From: WRAI01 sp031549605
GTDB lineage: Bacteria > Bacillota > Clostridia > Oscillospirales > UBA929
Length of the DNA: 23,607 bases
Assembly: GCA_031549605.1 (NCBI GenBank)
Contig: JAVBPM010000061.1
Location: forward strand, 1 to 23,607
Direction of reading: 5' to 3'
In this document: one piece after another, positions 9,002 to 16,927 of the stretch
Position numbering within the stretch: the first letter of the stretch is position 1
Layout: the number at the start of each line of letters is the position of its first letter
Notes under the pieces: model-generated
Told to the model about the DNA's origin: nothing
Seen by the model: the letters and a program-made list of their open reading frames with translations, nothing else
Database searches by the model: none
Position numbers and translations under genes: made by a program

Positions 9002-10042
9002 TTAGCGGCGCGCCGCGTCGGACAGAAAGGCGTCGAGCTGCTCGGCCACCAGCGCGGCCGACGGCTCGGCCTTGGCAAAGGCGACCGTCTGCGCCACGGC
9101 GCGGTCGGTGCGCCACACCGGCTGCCAGCCGAAGGTGGCTTTCAGTTTGTCGCAGTTGAGCCGCAGCGCCGCCGACTCGGGCGGGCTGTCGGCGGCTGGG
9201 TTGGCAATCCAGCGCGCGCCGTCGCCCCAGTGGGCGCAGAACAAGTCGGCCAGCGCGGCGTTGGACAGGCAGTCGGCGGCGTCGGGGCCGATGTTGTAGG
9301 CGCCGGCCTGCGCCGGCGTGGCGGTTAGCAGCAGCAGGTAAGCGCGCAGCGCGTCCAGCACATGCTGATAGGGGCGCACGGCGTGCGGCTGCCGCAGTAC
9401 GATGGGCTGTTGCTGCCGAGCCGCGGCGACGCAGTCGACCAGCAGGCGGTGCGCCGCGTAGTCGCCGCCGCCGATGACGTTGCCGGCGCGCGCGGTGCAG
9501 ACGGCCACGCCGCTGTGCAGCAGCGCGCGGCGATAGGTCGCGGTGGCCAGCTCAACGCAGCTCTTGCTGTTGGCGTAGGGGTCGGCGCCGTCCAGCGCGT
9601 CGGTTTCGGTGTAGCCGTCGGGCGGCGTTGACTCGGCGTAGACCTTGTCGGTGGTGACCAGCACCACCGCGCGCACGCTGTCGGTAGCGGCGATGCAGTC
9701 GAGCAGGTTAACGCTGCCCATGACGTTGGTGTCGTAGGTATAGCGGGGCAGGGCATAGCCGGTGAAAACCAGCGGCTGCGCCGCCAGATGCAGCACCAGC
9801 TCCGGCTTTACACGCGCAAAGCATGCGCGCAGCGCGTCGTAGTCGCGGATGTCGGCCAGCGTGCTGTCGACCTGCTTGTCCAGACCCGTCTGCGCGTACA
9901 GCGACGGCGCTTGCGGCGCCAGCGCGTAGCCGTAGACCCGTGCGCCCAGCGCAGTCAGCCAATGGCAGAGCCAGCTGCCCTTAAAGCCGGTGTGGCCGGT
10001 GACCAGCACACGTTTGCCGCGAAAGGTGTTGCCGAGTGTCAC
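9002..10042 (-). CDS. rfbG: CDP-glucose 4,6-dehydratase-like short-chain dehydrogenase
   Basis: An extended short-chain dehydrogenase of 346 residues. Residue numbers here count from the GTG start. The N-terminal Rossmann motif TGHTGFKGSW (about 15-24) is the hallmark NAD-binding signature of CDP-glucose 4,6-dehydratases. A TTDKVY motif, the catalytic YANSK (Y-x3-K) and ARAGNVIGGGDY are also present. The enzyme family converts CDP-glucose to CDP-4-keto-6-deoxyglucose, the entry to dideoxyhexoses. GTG 10042 is preferred to the in-frame ATG at 10066 because GGAGGT (10048-10053) lies between them, five bases before the GTG. No cytidylyltransferase (rfbF) or other deoxysugar gene is adjacent; instead it leads an operon of CotH proteins, which is unusual. 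GDP-mannose or dTDP-glucose dehydratases are alternatives, but FKGSW and the IGGGD motif favour CDP-glucose. Confidence 0.85.
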   Translation of the reverse strand: MTLGNTFRGKRVLVTGHTGFKGSWLCHWLTALGARVYGYALAPQAPSLYAQTGLDKQVDSTLADIRDYDALRACFARVKPELVLHLAAQPLVFTGYALPRYTYDTNVMGSVNLLDCIAATDSVRAVVLVTTDKVYAESTPPDGYTETDALDGADPYANSKSCVELATATYRRALLHSGVAVCTARAGNVIGGGDYAAHRLLVDCVAAARQQQPIVLRQPHAVRPYQHVLDALRAYLLLLTATPAQAGAYNIGPDAADCLSNAALADLFCAHWGDGARWIANPAADSPPESAALRLNCDKLKATFGWQPVWRTDRAVAQTVAFAKAEPSAALVAEQLDAFLSDAARR

Positions 10043-10075
10043 GAGCCACCTCCAAGTTGTATTCATTCAGTGTAA

Positions 10076-10104
10076 AGTATAGCAGAAAAAGGTACAAAAG
10101 ACAA
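10076..10104 (-). promoter_or_regulatory. Sigma-A-type promoter of the rfbG-CotH operon
   Basis: On the minus strand, TTGTCT (10104-10099) and TATACT (10081-10076) are separated by exactly 17 bases. This places a start site near 10069 and a leader of about 27 bases before the GTG of rfbG. The element follows directly after the terminator of the upstream methyltransferase operon, so the two operons look transcriptionally separate. Confidence 0.65.
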
Positions 10105-10143
10105 GGAAAGAAAAGCGCCGCCTGCAGTTGTGCAGACGGCGCT
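10105..10143 (-). terminator. Intrinsic terminator of the minus-strand methyltransferase operon
   Basis: A 13-base-pair stem (10114-10126 with 10131-10143, loop of four) has one G-U pair when read on the minus strand and is followed by a TTTTCTTTCC tract. It lies 15 bases after the stop of the UroD-family gene at 10159. On the plus strand the wobble becomes an A-C mismatch and there is no T tract, so it acts on the minus strand. Confidence 0.85.
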
Positions 10144-10158
10144 GATAAAGTAGGGGTG

Positions 10159-11175
10159 TTAGTTGCCGTAGTAGTCGCTGACGGCCTTGAAAAAGCTGTC
10201 GATGTTTTCCCACGGCGACGCGGGCGGGATGTCGCAGCCCGAGCTGATGACAAAGTTGGGATACTTGGCCGCGCAGGCGTTGAGCAGCTCGGTTGTCGCG
10301 GCGTAGGTGCTCTCGGGCGTGCCGTTGCGGAAGTGGTCGGCGGGCGAGATGTTGCCCATCGCCACGGTGTCGGCGGGCATCAGCGGCAGGATGTCGGCCA
10401 TGTTGATGGCGTTGCCGAAGTGGTAGGCCATCGCGCCGGTGTCCAGAATCGAGCCAATCAGCGGCACGGTGTTGCCGCAGTTGTGGTAGACAACGGCAAA
10501 GTTGTCGTCCTGCACGGCGTCGACAATGCGCTTGACATAGGGCGTGGAGAACTCGGCGATTAAGTCGGGCGACAGCAGGCCGGCGGCCGGCTCGGCCATG
10601 ACAATGCCATGTGCGCCCGTCTGCTTGTAGGCCTTGCAGTACTCGACCAAAAACTGCGTCGCCTTGTCCAGCGTCAGGTGCACCATGTCGGGGTCGGTGT
10701 AGCAGCCAATCATGATTTCGGTCATGTCAATCAAGCGACCCGATAGCGAGAAGGGTCCGATGACGCCGGCAAAGACAGGGCGGTCGTTAATCAACTGGCA
10801 CGCCTTGGTCATGGCGTCGATGTACAGGCCGGTGCGCCCCGCGCCGACGGCGGGCACGGCAAGCGCCTCGGCGTCCTCCTGCGTTTCGATTAGCCGTCCG
10901 ATGACGGTCGGCACCTCGACGCTGGATACGCGGATTTCGCTGCCAAAGGCCTCCGCCTCCAGCGACAAATCCATCAGGCTGACCGACGCGGCGGTGTCGC
11001 ATTTGTCGCAGATGGCCTTCATGCCCTTGGCCTGCGCGTCGCTGCTGTTGATCAGCTCGTCGACGGCAATGCCCATCAGCGTCACGCTGGGAAAGGACAG
11101 CACCGGCAGCGACTTTTTGGTCGGGCTGGCAATCATGTCGGCAAACCACTGCTTCATGTTGATGTTGCGTGCCAT
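10159..11175 (-). CDS. UroD-family corrinoid methyltransferase (MtaA/MtbA-like)
   Basis: A protein of 338 residues of the uroporphyrinogen decarboxylase fold family. ATG 11175 is chosen because AAGGAG (11185-11190) lies nine bases upstream. H231-N-C233 in VVYHNCGNT and C314 in SSGCDIPP reproduce the H-x-C...C zinc site of MtaA/MtbA-type enzymes. Those enzymes move a methyl group between a corrinoid protein and a thiol or similar acceptor, activating the acceptor on zinc. Haem-pathway UroD lacks this site, and no haem genes are nearby. The gene lies 19 bases after the corrinoid activator gene and ends at an intrinsic terminator, so it is the last gene of that operon. It could be the second methyltransferase (methyl-corrinoid to final acceptor) or one of two substrate-specific ones. 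The substrate cannot be read from sequence. Confidence 0.85.
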   Translation of the reverse strand: MARNINMKQWFADMIASPTKKSLPVLSFPSVTLMGIAVDELINSSDAQAKGMKAICDKCDTAASVSLMDLSLEAEAFGSEIRVSSVEVPTVIGRLIETQEDAEALAVPAVGAGRTGLYIDAMTKACQLINDRPVFAGVIGPFSLSGRLIDMTEIMIGCYTDPDMVHLTLDKATQFLVEYCKAYKQTGAHGIVMAEPAAGLLSPDLIAEFSTPYVKRIVDAVQDDNFAVVYHNCGNTVPLIGSILDTGAMAYHFGNAINMADILPLMPADTVAMGNISPADHFRNGTPESTYAATTELLNACAAKYPNFVISSGCDIPPASPWENIDSFFKAVSDYYGN

Positions 11176-11194
11176 ACGTTTCTTCTCCTTTTCG

Positions 11195-12721
11195 TTATGC
11201 AAACAGCATGTTTTCAATATATCGATCGCCGAAATACGGCGAGGTCGACAGGTCAATGGCCGTTGTGGCGGCGGCTAGTATTTCGAGGTCGCGTTGGGCC
11301 TGTCGGCTGACCTGCGTCAGCGCCGCGCCGGCCAGCGCGGCATTGCCCAGCACAACGGTTCGGGGTCGCAGCGCCGGCGGTATCAGGCCGATGCGCGCGG
11401 CGGCGTCGAGGTTGAGCGCTGTGCCGAAGCCGCCGGCCAGATAGAGCGCGCCGACATCGTCGGGGGTCAGGCCGTGGGTGTGCAGCAGTGTTTCCACGCC
11501 GCTGCAAATGGCCGACTTGGCCAGCTGTACCATGCGTATGTCGGCCTGCGTCAGCAGCACGTCGCCGGCCAGCCGGTAGGCCGGCCTGTCGTTGTGGCTG
11601 ACAACGCCGTCGGCGGTCTCGTCCAGCGCGCCCGTTTCGTCAATCACGCCCAGCGAAAGCAGCGCCGCCACGGCGTCAATCAGACCCGAGCCGCACAGGC
11701 CACGCGGCGCGGCGCCGCCTATGGTAGTGAAGGTCAGTGCGCCGCTGTGTACGCGCACGCTGTCAATCGCGCCGGTGGCGGCGGCCATGCCATGCTCGAT
11801 AAGCGCGCCCTCAAAGCAGGGGCCGGCGGCTGTCGAGGTGCCGACGCGACGGTGGTTGTGCATCAGCACCATCTCGCCGTTGGTGCCGATGTCGATGAGC
11901 AGCGCCGTGCCGGTCATGCCGGTGCTTAGCAGTCCGCACGACACGTCGGCGCCGACAAAGGCGCTGATGCAGCGGGGCAGGTAGATGTCAAAGCAAAGGT
12001 CGTCGCGACCCAGCAGCGCTGAGGCCGGTCGGCTTGTGCCGTAGAGCGTGGGCGGTGTAAACGGCGCGGCACACAGCGGCGCGGCGTCGTCGCCGCACAG
12101 CAGCGTCAGCATGGCGGTGTTGCCGGTGATGGTTGCGGCGCTGATGTCGGCGGTGCGGCCCAGCCGGTCCATCATCCCGTTCAGCTGCGCGGTGATGGCC
12201 TGTTGCAGCTCGGCGCGGCGTCCGTCGCGCGAGGCGCCCAGCCGCGTCATCACGTCGGCGCCGAACGGCGCCTGAGCGTTGAGTGCCCGCTCGACGGCCA
12301 GCGGCTGGCCGGTCGCGCGGTCTATCAGCTGGCAGACAACGGTCGTTGTGCCGATGTCGCAGACCAGCGCCGGTCCGCTATCGTCGGGCTCGTAGCGCCT
12401 CAGCGACCGGCCGTCGCTGAGGATGTTGGCAGCCGTCTCTGTTTGTGGTATACTGATAGAACAATCGCCGGTCACCTGACAGCGGCAGGCCAGCCGCATA
12501 CCGCGCGCGCGCTCGGTTTCGGTCAGGTGGGTTAGCTCGGCCGGGTCGAAGTCGGACAGCGCGCCATACGCCATCACGCGGCACTTGGCGCAGCGACCCT
12601 GCTCGCCGCAGGGCAGCGCCAGCGGCGCGTGGTGGGAAAGCAGGAGCGAGGACAGCCGCATCGGCGGGGTAAATCGAACGGCGCGCTGGGCGCGACCCTC
12701 GGAAATGATGGCGACAGGCAC
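11195..12721 (-). CDS. 2Fe-2S/ASKHA corrinoid-protein reductive activator (RACE-type, DUF4445)
   Basis: A protein of 508 residues starting at GTG 12721, seven bases after CCTCCTT read in reverse (AAGGAGG, 12729-12735); an earlier in-frame start at 12799 has no such site. The N-terminal ferredoxin domain shows C38, C44, C47 and C79 in the CGEQGRCAKC pattern of a plant-type 2Fe-2S cluster. The rest is an ASKHA ATPase-like domain with DIGTTTVV (122-129), a second phosphate motif DIGTNGEM, GLCGSGLID and YLAGGFG. Members of this family (RamA, RACo, RACE-type activators) reduce inactive Co(II) corrinoid back to Co(I) with ATP. At 508 residues it is shorter than many relatives, suggesting a reduced linker region. 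Its partner is probably the corrinoid protein encoded at 14121. It is first in the two-gene minus-strand operon and divergent from the AraC regulator. Confidence 0.9.
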   Translation of the reverse strand: MPVAIISEGRAQRAVRFTPPMRLSSLLLSHHAPLALPCGEQGRCAKCRVMAYGALSDFDPAELTHLTETERARGMRLACRCQVTGDCSISIPQTETAANILSDGRSLRRYEPDDSGPALVCDIGTTTVVCQLIDRATGQPLAVERALNAQAPFGADVMTRLGASRDGRRAELQQAITAQLNGMMDRLGRTADISAATITGNTAMLTLLCGDDAAPLCAAPFTPPTLYGTSRPASALLGRDDLCFDIYLPRCISAFVGADVSCGLLSTGMTGTALLIDIGTNGEMVLMHNHRRVGTSTAAGPCFEGALIEHGMAAATGAIDSVRVHSGALTFTTIGGAAPRGLCGSGLIDAVAALLSLGVIDETGALDETADGVVSHNDRPAYRLAGDVLLTQADIRMVQLAKSAICSGVETLLHTHGLTPDDVGALYLAGGFGTALNLDAAARIGLIPPALRPRTVVLGNAALAGAALTQVSRQAQRDLEILAAATTAIDLSTSPYFGDRYIENMLFA

Positions 12722-12760
12722 GGCTTGACCTCCTTGCTGTTGTGTCTTTGGGTGTCTACG

Positions 12761-12827
12761 ATAAGATTTTACAAAAAACAAACACGATGTTTCAATCAAT
12801 ATTTTGCTAATCTTAGTAAAATTTTAT
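12761..12827. promoter_or_regulatory. Inverted-repeat operator spanning the divergent promoter
   Basis: ATAAGATTTTAC (12761-12772) and GTAAAATTTTAT (12816-12827) are inverted copies matching at 11 of 12 positions, with 43 bases between them. Each copy contains ATTTTAC facing inward and, in reverse, a TAAAAT hexamer that can serve as the -10 of the opposite promoter. The distal copy for the minus-strand operon starts 27 bases before its -35. The same placement recurs at 18521. The likely binder is the AraC-type regulator encoded next door; this is inferred. Confidence 0.5.
12766..12795 (-). promoter_or_regulatory. Promoter of the activator-methyltransferase operon
   Basis: On the minus strand, TTGAAA (12795-12790) is followed after 18 bases by TAAAAT (12771-12766). 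The predicted start is near 12759 and the leader to the GTG at 12721 is about 38 bases. The region is markedly AT-rich compared with its surroundings, as expected of a regulated intergenic promoter. Confidence 0.55.
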
Positions 12828-12877
12828 GGCGATGAGGGTTTTGACCCGCGCCGCATCGGTCGACGGAGGGACAAGCT

Positions 12878-14083
12878 ATGAGCGACAACGCGCTGCTTGC
12901 GCTGGCCACCTATATCAGCCACATGGCCACCGTCGCGCAGGTCGACTGCCACATCTTTGACATTGCCGCCAAGGCGTTTGTCGACGACGACGGGCTGTTT
13001 TGCCACCGCGAGCGCAACTGTGCCGGCTGCGCGGGCTGTGCCGGCTGCGTGCCCGAAAACACGCATCTGTACGGCAGCTACGAGTCGGGTCGCTGGCACA
13101 ACGGCTACATCTATTATTGTCCCGCCGGACTCATTTTTGTCGCCGTCGCCATGCGCGACGCCCGCTCGGACACGCAGGTGTCGGTCATCGCCGGTCCCGT
13201 GATTATGGGCGAACCGGGCGACTTTCTCAACCAGTGCGCGACGCCCGAGGCCTTTGCCGCGCTGCCCGCCATGTCGACCAAGCAGGTCAACGCGCTGGCC
13301 GAGGTGCTGTACCTCGTCTGCTGCGGGCTGTCCGACAACCCCTATCAAAAGGCGTACCACCACATTGAGAGCAAAAGCGTCGAGCAGATTGTTTACAGCC
13401 TGTACGACCGCGGCGACCGAAATTTGTACCCCATCGAGTACGAAAAGCAGCTGCAGCAGCACATTGCGTCGGGTCGCAAGGAGCTGGCGCAGGAGACGCT
13501 CAACCTCATTTTGGGTCACATCTACTTCGCCGACGGCAGCGACTTTCGCGCCGTACGCACGCGGCTGTTTGAGCTGATTACCATTCTGTCGCGCGCTTCG
13601 ATTGAGGGCGGTGCCAATGTCAACGAGGTCTTTGGCGTCAGCGACGAGTTTATCGAGCAGGCGCGGCACATCAACAGCTTCTACGAGCTAAACTGCTGGG
13701 CCAACAGCGCCATGCACCGCTTTGTCGACTACGTCTTTGACCTGCAGCAGGTCAAGCACAAGGACATTATTTACAAGGCCGTGCACTTCATCCGCGACAA
13801 TTGCGACCGCAAGCTGACGCTGGAGGAGGTGGCCGGGCACGTCTACCTCAGCAAGCCCTATTTCAGCAAGCTGTTTAAGGCCGAGATGGGCTGCAACCTC
13901 ATGACCTACATCAACAAGGCCAAGATTGAAAAGAGCAAGGCGCTGCTGCTCGACTCGTCACTCAGCATCATCAACGTCGCGCTGGCGGTTGGGTTTGAGG
14001 ATCAGGCGTATTTTTCCAACGTGTTTAAAAAGTTTACCGGCCTGTCGCCCGGCGAGTACCGCTCGTCGCGCGGCGCGCTGTAG
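12878..14083 (+). CDS. PocR-domain AraC-family transcriptional regulator
   Basis: A protein of 401 residues starting at ATG 12878, seven bases after GGAGGG (12865-12870). Residues 1 to about 170 form a PocR-type sensory domain. It has a cysteine cluster C42, C48, C51, C54, C57 and the signature YGSYESGRWHNGYIYYCPAG (66-85 region). The C-terminal hundred residues (about 295-395) are a double helix-turn-helix of the AraC type (LTLEEVAGHVYLSKPYFSKL and AVGFEDQAYFSNVFKKFTG). PocR domains are thought to sense small hydrocarbon derivatives, and in clostridia such regulators often sit beside corrinoid methyltransferase genes. It is divergent from the activator-methyltransferase operon and 37 bases upstream of the corrinoid protein gene, with which it is probably cotranscribed. 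The cysteine cluster could bind a metal or redox signal; that is an inference. Confidence 0.93.
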   Translation: MSDNALLALATYISHMATVAQVDCHIFDIAAKAFVDDDGLFCHRERNCAGCAGCAGCVPENTHLYGSYESGRWHNGYIYYCPAGLIFVAVAMRDARSDTQVSVIAGPVIMGEPGDFLNQCATPEAFAALPAMSTKQVNALAEVLYLVCCGLSDNPYQKAYHHIESKSVEQIVYSLYDRGDRNLYPIEYEKQLQQHIASGRKELAQETLNLILGHIYFADGSDFRAVRTRLFELITILSRASIEGGANVNEVFGVSDEFIEQARHINSFYELNCWANSAMHRFVDYVFDLQQVKHKDIIYKAVHFIRDNCDRKLTLEEVAGHVYLSKPYFSKLFKAEMGCNLMTYINKAKIEKSKALLLDSSLSIINVALAVGFEDQAYFSNVFKKFTGLSPGEYRSSRGAL

Positions 14084-14120
14084 ATAGAAACAATCATTCA
14101 AAAGAAAGAAGGATAACGCT

Positions 14121-14753
14121 ATGTCAAAGGCCATTTTGGAGGAAATCAGCACCTATATGCAAAAGGGACGCGTGCCGCTGGTCAAGGAGGCGGTGCAAAA
14201 GGCGCTCGACGAGGGCATTGCCGCCAAGGAGATTCTCGACGACGCGCTGCTGGCCGCCATGAGCGTGGTGGGCGTCAAGTTCAAAAACAACGAGGTCTAT
14301 GTGCCCGAAGTGCTGGTCGCCGCACGCGCCATGAACGCCGGTGTCGAGGTGCTGAAAGCCCATCTGGGCGACGGCGACATCGAGGATCGCGGCACGGTGG
14401 TACTCGGCACGGTCAAGGGCGATTTGCACGACATCGGCAAGAATTTGGTCAAGACCATGATGCAGGGCAAGGGCATCAACGTCATCGATCTGGGCGTCGA
14501 CGTGCCCACCGAGCGCTTCATCGAGGCCGCGCGCGAGCACAACGCCGGCGTCATCGCCTGCTCGGCGCTGCTGACCACCACCATGGGCGAGATGAAAGAA
14601 GTCGTAGACGCCGTCAAGGCGGCCGGGCTGAACGTCAAGGTCATGATCGGCGGCGCGCCGATTACCCAGAGCTACAGCGAAGAAATCGGCGCCGACTGCT
14701 ATACCGTAGACGCCGCGAGCGCGGCAGAGCAGGCTGTGGAGTTGATGGCATAA
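14121..14753 (+). CDS. Corrinoid (B12-binding) methyltransferase protein, MtbC/MttC-like
   Basis: A protein of 210 residues with the two usual parts of a methyltransferase corrinoid protein: a four-helix cap (about 1-90) and a Rossmann B12-binding domain (about 91-210). The cobalt-ligating histidine is H103 in DLHDIGKNLV, and the SALLTTT and IGGAPIT motifs that cradle the nucleotide tail are present. The length is typical of the family. It carries the methyl group between a substrate-specific methyltransferase and an acceptor enzyme. The ATG at 14121 has an AAGAAGGAT site nine bases upstream. Its nearest partners are the activator at 11195 and the UroD-family enzymes at 10159 and 18618. It is followed immediately by two tandem hairpin elements, the first beginning at the base after its stop codon. 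Confidence 0.95.
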   Translation: MSKAILEEISTYMQKGRVPLVKEAVQKALDEGIAAKEILDDALLAAMSVVGVKFKNNEVYVPEVLVAARAMNAGVEVLKAHLGDGDIEDRGTVVLGTVKGDLHDIGKNLVKTMMQGKGINVIDLGVDVPTERFIEAAREHNAGVIACSALLTTTMGEMKEVVDAVKAAGLNVKVMIGGAPITQSYSEEIGADCYTVDAASAAEQAVELMA

Positions 14754-14926
14754 TGGTGCTCACTGCACCCAACCCTTAGCGCTGCACAAAAGCCGTCGGT
14801 AAAAAGCTGACGAAACACTCAGAATAGCCACAGGACGCACAACGTCCTGTGGCTGTTTTGAGTTTTCGGCTGTTTTTGCCGGCGGCTTATGCAGCAGCGC
14901 TTAGGGTAGGGGGCAGTGAGCCCGAT
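14754..14926 (+). repeat. Tandem hairpin element, copy 1 (173 bp, full-length imperfect palindrome)
   Basis: The left arm (14758-14837) and right arm (14843-14921) pair over almost their whole length around a five-base loop, with roughly four of five positions matching by eye. The tips share GCTCACTGC and AGCGCTGC. The innermost 12-base-pair stem (14826-14837 with 14843-14854) is followed by GTTTTGAGTTTT and may act as a plus-strand terminator for the corrinoid gene. Arm differences mostly become G-U pairs on the plus-strand transcript, which suggests the RNA from that strand folds. No coding potential is seen. Confidence 0.85.
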
Positions 14927-14932
14927 AGCACA

Positions 14933-15105
14933 TGGTGCTCAGTGCCTCCAACCCTTAGCGCTGCACAAAAGTAATTTTACAAAAGCTGACGAAACACTCA
15001 GAATAGCCACAGGACGCGCAACGCCCTGTGGCTGTTTTGAGTTTTCGGCTGTTTTGGAAAAGTGCTTATGCAGCAGCGCTTAGGGGTGGGGGCAGTGAGC
15101 CCGAT
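14933..15105 (+). repeat. Tandem hairpin element, copy 2 (173 bp)
   Basis: This is a direct repeat of copy 1 at a period of 179 bases, again with arms of 80 and 79 bases (14937-15016, 15022-15100) and a five-base loop. Ten bases of the left arm (14971-14980) and the facing bases of the right arm (15056-15065) both differ from copy 1, yet eight of ten positions still pair. In copy 1 all ten pair. The 25 bases between copy 2 and the next stop codon (15106-15130) hold nothing recognisable. Confidence 0.85.
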
Positions 15106-15130
15106 CCCCGTCGCAACGCCCTAGCCGACG

Positions 15131-16927
15131 CTAGTCCCCCTTGAAGCCCCGCGTGTCATACACATTGACTTGATAGGGCGTCAACGGCCGTGTCGCGCTG
15201 TCGAACCACAGCTCATATGTTGTGTCGCGCGATGGCGGCGCTATGTGCACCATAACGGCGTAGCCGGTGGTCGTTTTGTAGATCCTGGGCGGTTCGTCGC
15301 CCAGTGCTGCCAGTTCGGCGTCGGTCCACTGGTAGTCGTTGACCAGCACCGTCTTGACTGCCTCGGCAACCTGCTCGTCGGTGGGCATGCCTTCAAGCAG
15401 CGTCTCGACCTGCTCGCGTGTCATAAAGAATGCGCTGTCCGAGGTGGGCAAATTGATACTGCGCAGCAAGCCGTCGGTGTCAAACTCGCTCGCCAGCGAA
15501 TCGACATTCGCTAAGGGGTCATAATCAACCTGGAACAGACAGGCGTTTTCACCCGCATACGCCTCGGCGTCGGGCTGCGTGTAGTGCGAGGTGTCGGTTT
15601 TGCCGCGCAACGCCTGGAAATAGGCCAGCGTATAGGCGCGGTTCTGCTCGGGTGTGGCTTTGCCCGTCGCCTGACCCATGGATATATAGCAGAGATTGAC
15701 AACATCGCCGCTGGGGCGCTCAATGGTCAGTGTCAGCCCCTTGCGGTCGGTAAACGACTCATAGACAAAGCCGGTGTACGGGTTAGGCTCGGTGCTGTCG
15801 TACAGCACCACCTCGACCTCGGTCATCGAACCGGCCACCTCATCGGCTTTGCGCGCGTCGCGCTGGGTGGGCAGCATCACCTTGCGCGCACGCCGAACGT
15901 CGGTCGCGCCGCTGCCGTCGGGTTGCAGCGCCGACTCACCCACCGCCAGCGTGTAGGGCAGTGTCGCCGACGCGCCGTCCTTGGACGGGTCGCCATAGAC
16001 CGAGAAGCGCAGCGCCACCGCCAGTTCGTAGCCGTTTGTGCCGTTGCTTTGCAGCATCGCGTCGGCCGAGGTAAACACCGGCGTCAGCCCGTTGTTGGTG
16101 TCAAACCCGTCCAGCCCGTCGCACAGCTTATGGACATCGACTGTGTTCATGGCGTCGCGCGCCAGCGCGTCCAACGCATCGCGCGTGGGGAACTGGTCGG
16201 CCAGCGCCTGCCGCTGGCTGTCGGTCATGGCCGCCAACCGCCCGTCGGACAGAATGTCGATACGGCTCAGCACCTCCATACTCCTGAAGATAAAGCGCAC
16301 GCGGCAGTCGGTGGTGTAGTCGCCCGCCGGCACGGCAAAGGTGACGTTATAGTACTCGTCAATCAGCTCGTTGGCCGCGTCGTCGACCGGCTGATACTTG
16401 TCGGCGTTGGTAACCAGCTCGTTCAGCATGGCGCGGCAGAAGTCGGCGCGCTGGCGGTCGTTGACCGTCTGGTGCGTAGCGTTCTGGTCGTCAAACACAA
16501 GGCTGGCCAGCCGGCCGCTGTGCGCGTTAAAGCTGTAGCGCACGCCGCGCGCGTCGACGTAGCGGTGGACGGTCGCGCCGTTTTCGGTGACGCTGTCGGT
16601 GTAGGTCAGCGTCGCCTCACCGACACTGGCTGCCACAAGCTCGGGCGTGGTCAGGCTCGTGACCAGCGGCAGCGTAATGGTGCGCGACTGCGACGGTGAA
16701 GACGGCGCGGACAGGGTGGGGTTGGGCGATTGCACCAGCTGCGGCACCAGCACGAGCGCGACCGCCAGCGTCACGGCCAGCCCGCCGCCAACAGCCCATT
16801 GTATGGCGCGCCTGCCGCGCGGCGGGGTGGCAAGCGCCGACATCGACAACGGTTGGGCAAAGGGTCGGGCGGGCACTTCGATGGCAGCCCAGTCGCGGCG
16901 CAGCGCCGCTTTGCTAAATCGTTTCAT
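15131..16927 (-). CDS. Single-pass membrane protein, candidate regulator of the overlapping ECF sigma factor
   Basis: A protein of 598 residues. The second of two closely spaced ATGs (16927) is chosen because GGAGG lies eight bases upstream; the first ATG is only two bases from it. About 40 basic residues come first, then one transmembrane helix (about 41-65, LAVTLAVALVLVPQLV) and a long outside domain of some 530 residues. No family is recognised for the outside domain. Its start overlaps the end of the sigma factor gene by 14 bases, the arrangement typical of a sigma/anti-sigma pair. A zinc anti-sigma motif (HxxxCxxC) is absent and the cytoplasmic part is short, so anti-sigma activity is an inference from position. 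The gene ends facing the two hairpin elements, convergent with the corrinoid gene. Confidence 0.85.
   Translation of the reverse strand: MKRFSKAALRRDWAAIEVPARPFAQPLSMSALATPPRGRRAIQWAVGGGLAVTLAVALVLVPQLVQSPNPTLSAPSSPSQSRTITLPLVTSLTTPELVAASVGEATLTYTDSVTENGATVHRYVDARGVRYSFNAHSGRLASLVFDDQNATHQTVNDRQRADFCRAMLNELVTNADKYQPVDDAANELIDEYYNVTFAVPAGDYTTDCRVRFIFRSMEVLSRIDILSDGRLAAMTDSQRQALADQFPTRDALDALARDAMNTVDVHKLCDGLDGFDTNNGLTPVFTSADAMLQSNGTNGYELAVALRFSVYGDPSKDGASATLPYTLAVGESALQPDGSGATDVRRARKVMLPTQRDARKADEVAGSMTEVEVVLYDSTEPNPYTGFVYESFTDRKGLTLTIERPSGDVVNLCYISMGQATGKATPEQNRAYTLAYFQALRGKTDTSHYTQPDAEAYAGENACLFQVDYDPLANVDSLASEFDTDGLLRSINLPTSDSAFFMTREQVETLLEGMPTDEQVAEAVKTVLVNDYQWTDAELAALGDEPPRIYKTTTGYAVMVHIAPPSRDTTYELWFDSATRPLTPYQVNVYDTRGFKGD

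Noticed and set aside
10042..10066. ATG 10066 as the start of rfbG.
   Set aside because: GGAGGT lies inside that extension, five bases before GTG 10042, and the extra eight residues precede the normal start of the dehydratase fold.
14974..14984. ATTTTACAAAA inside hairpin copy 2 as a third regulator operator.
   Set aside because: No -35 or -10 follows at the expected distance, and the sequence is explained by the block that pairs with the opposite arm of the hairpin.
14754..15105. The tandem repeats as a CRISPR array.
   Set aside because: Two units of 173 bp, no short repeats with unique spacers, and no cas genes.
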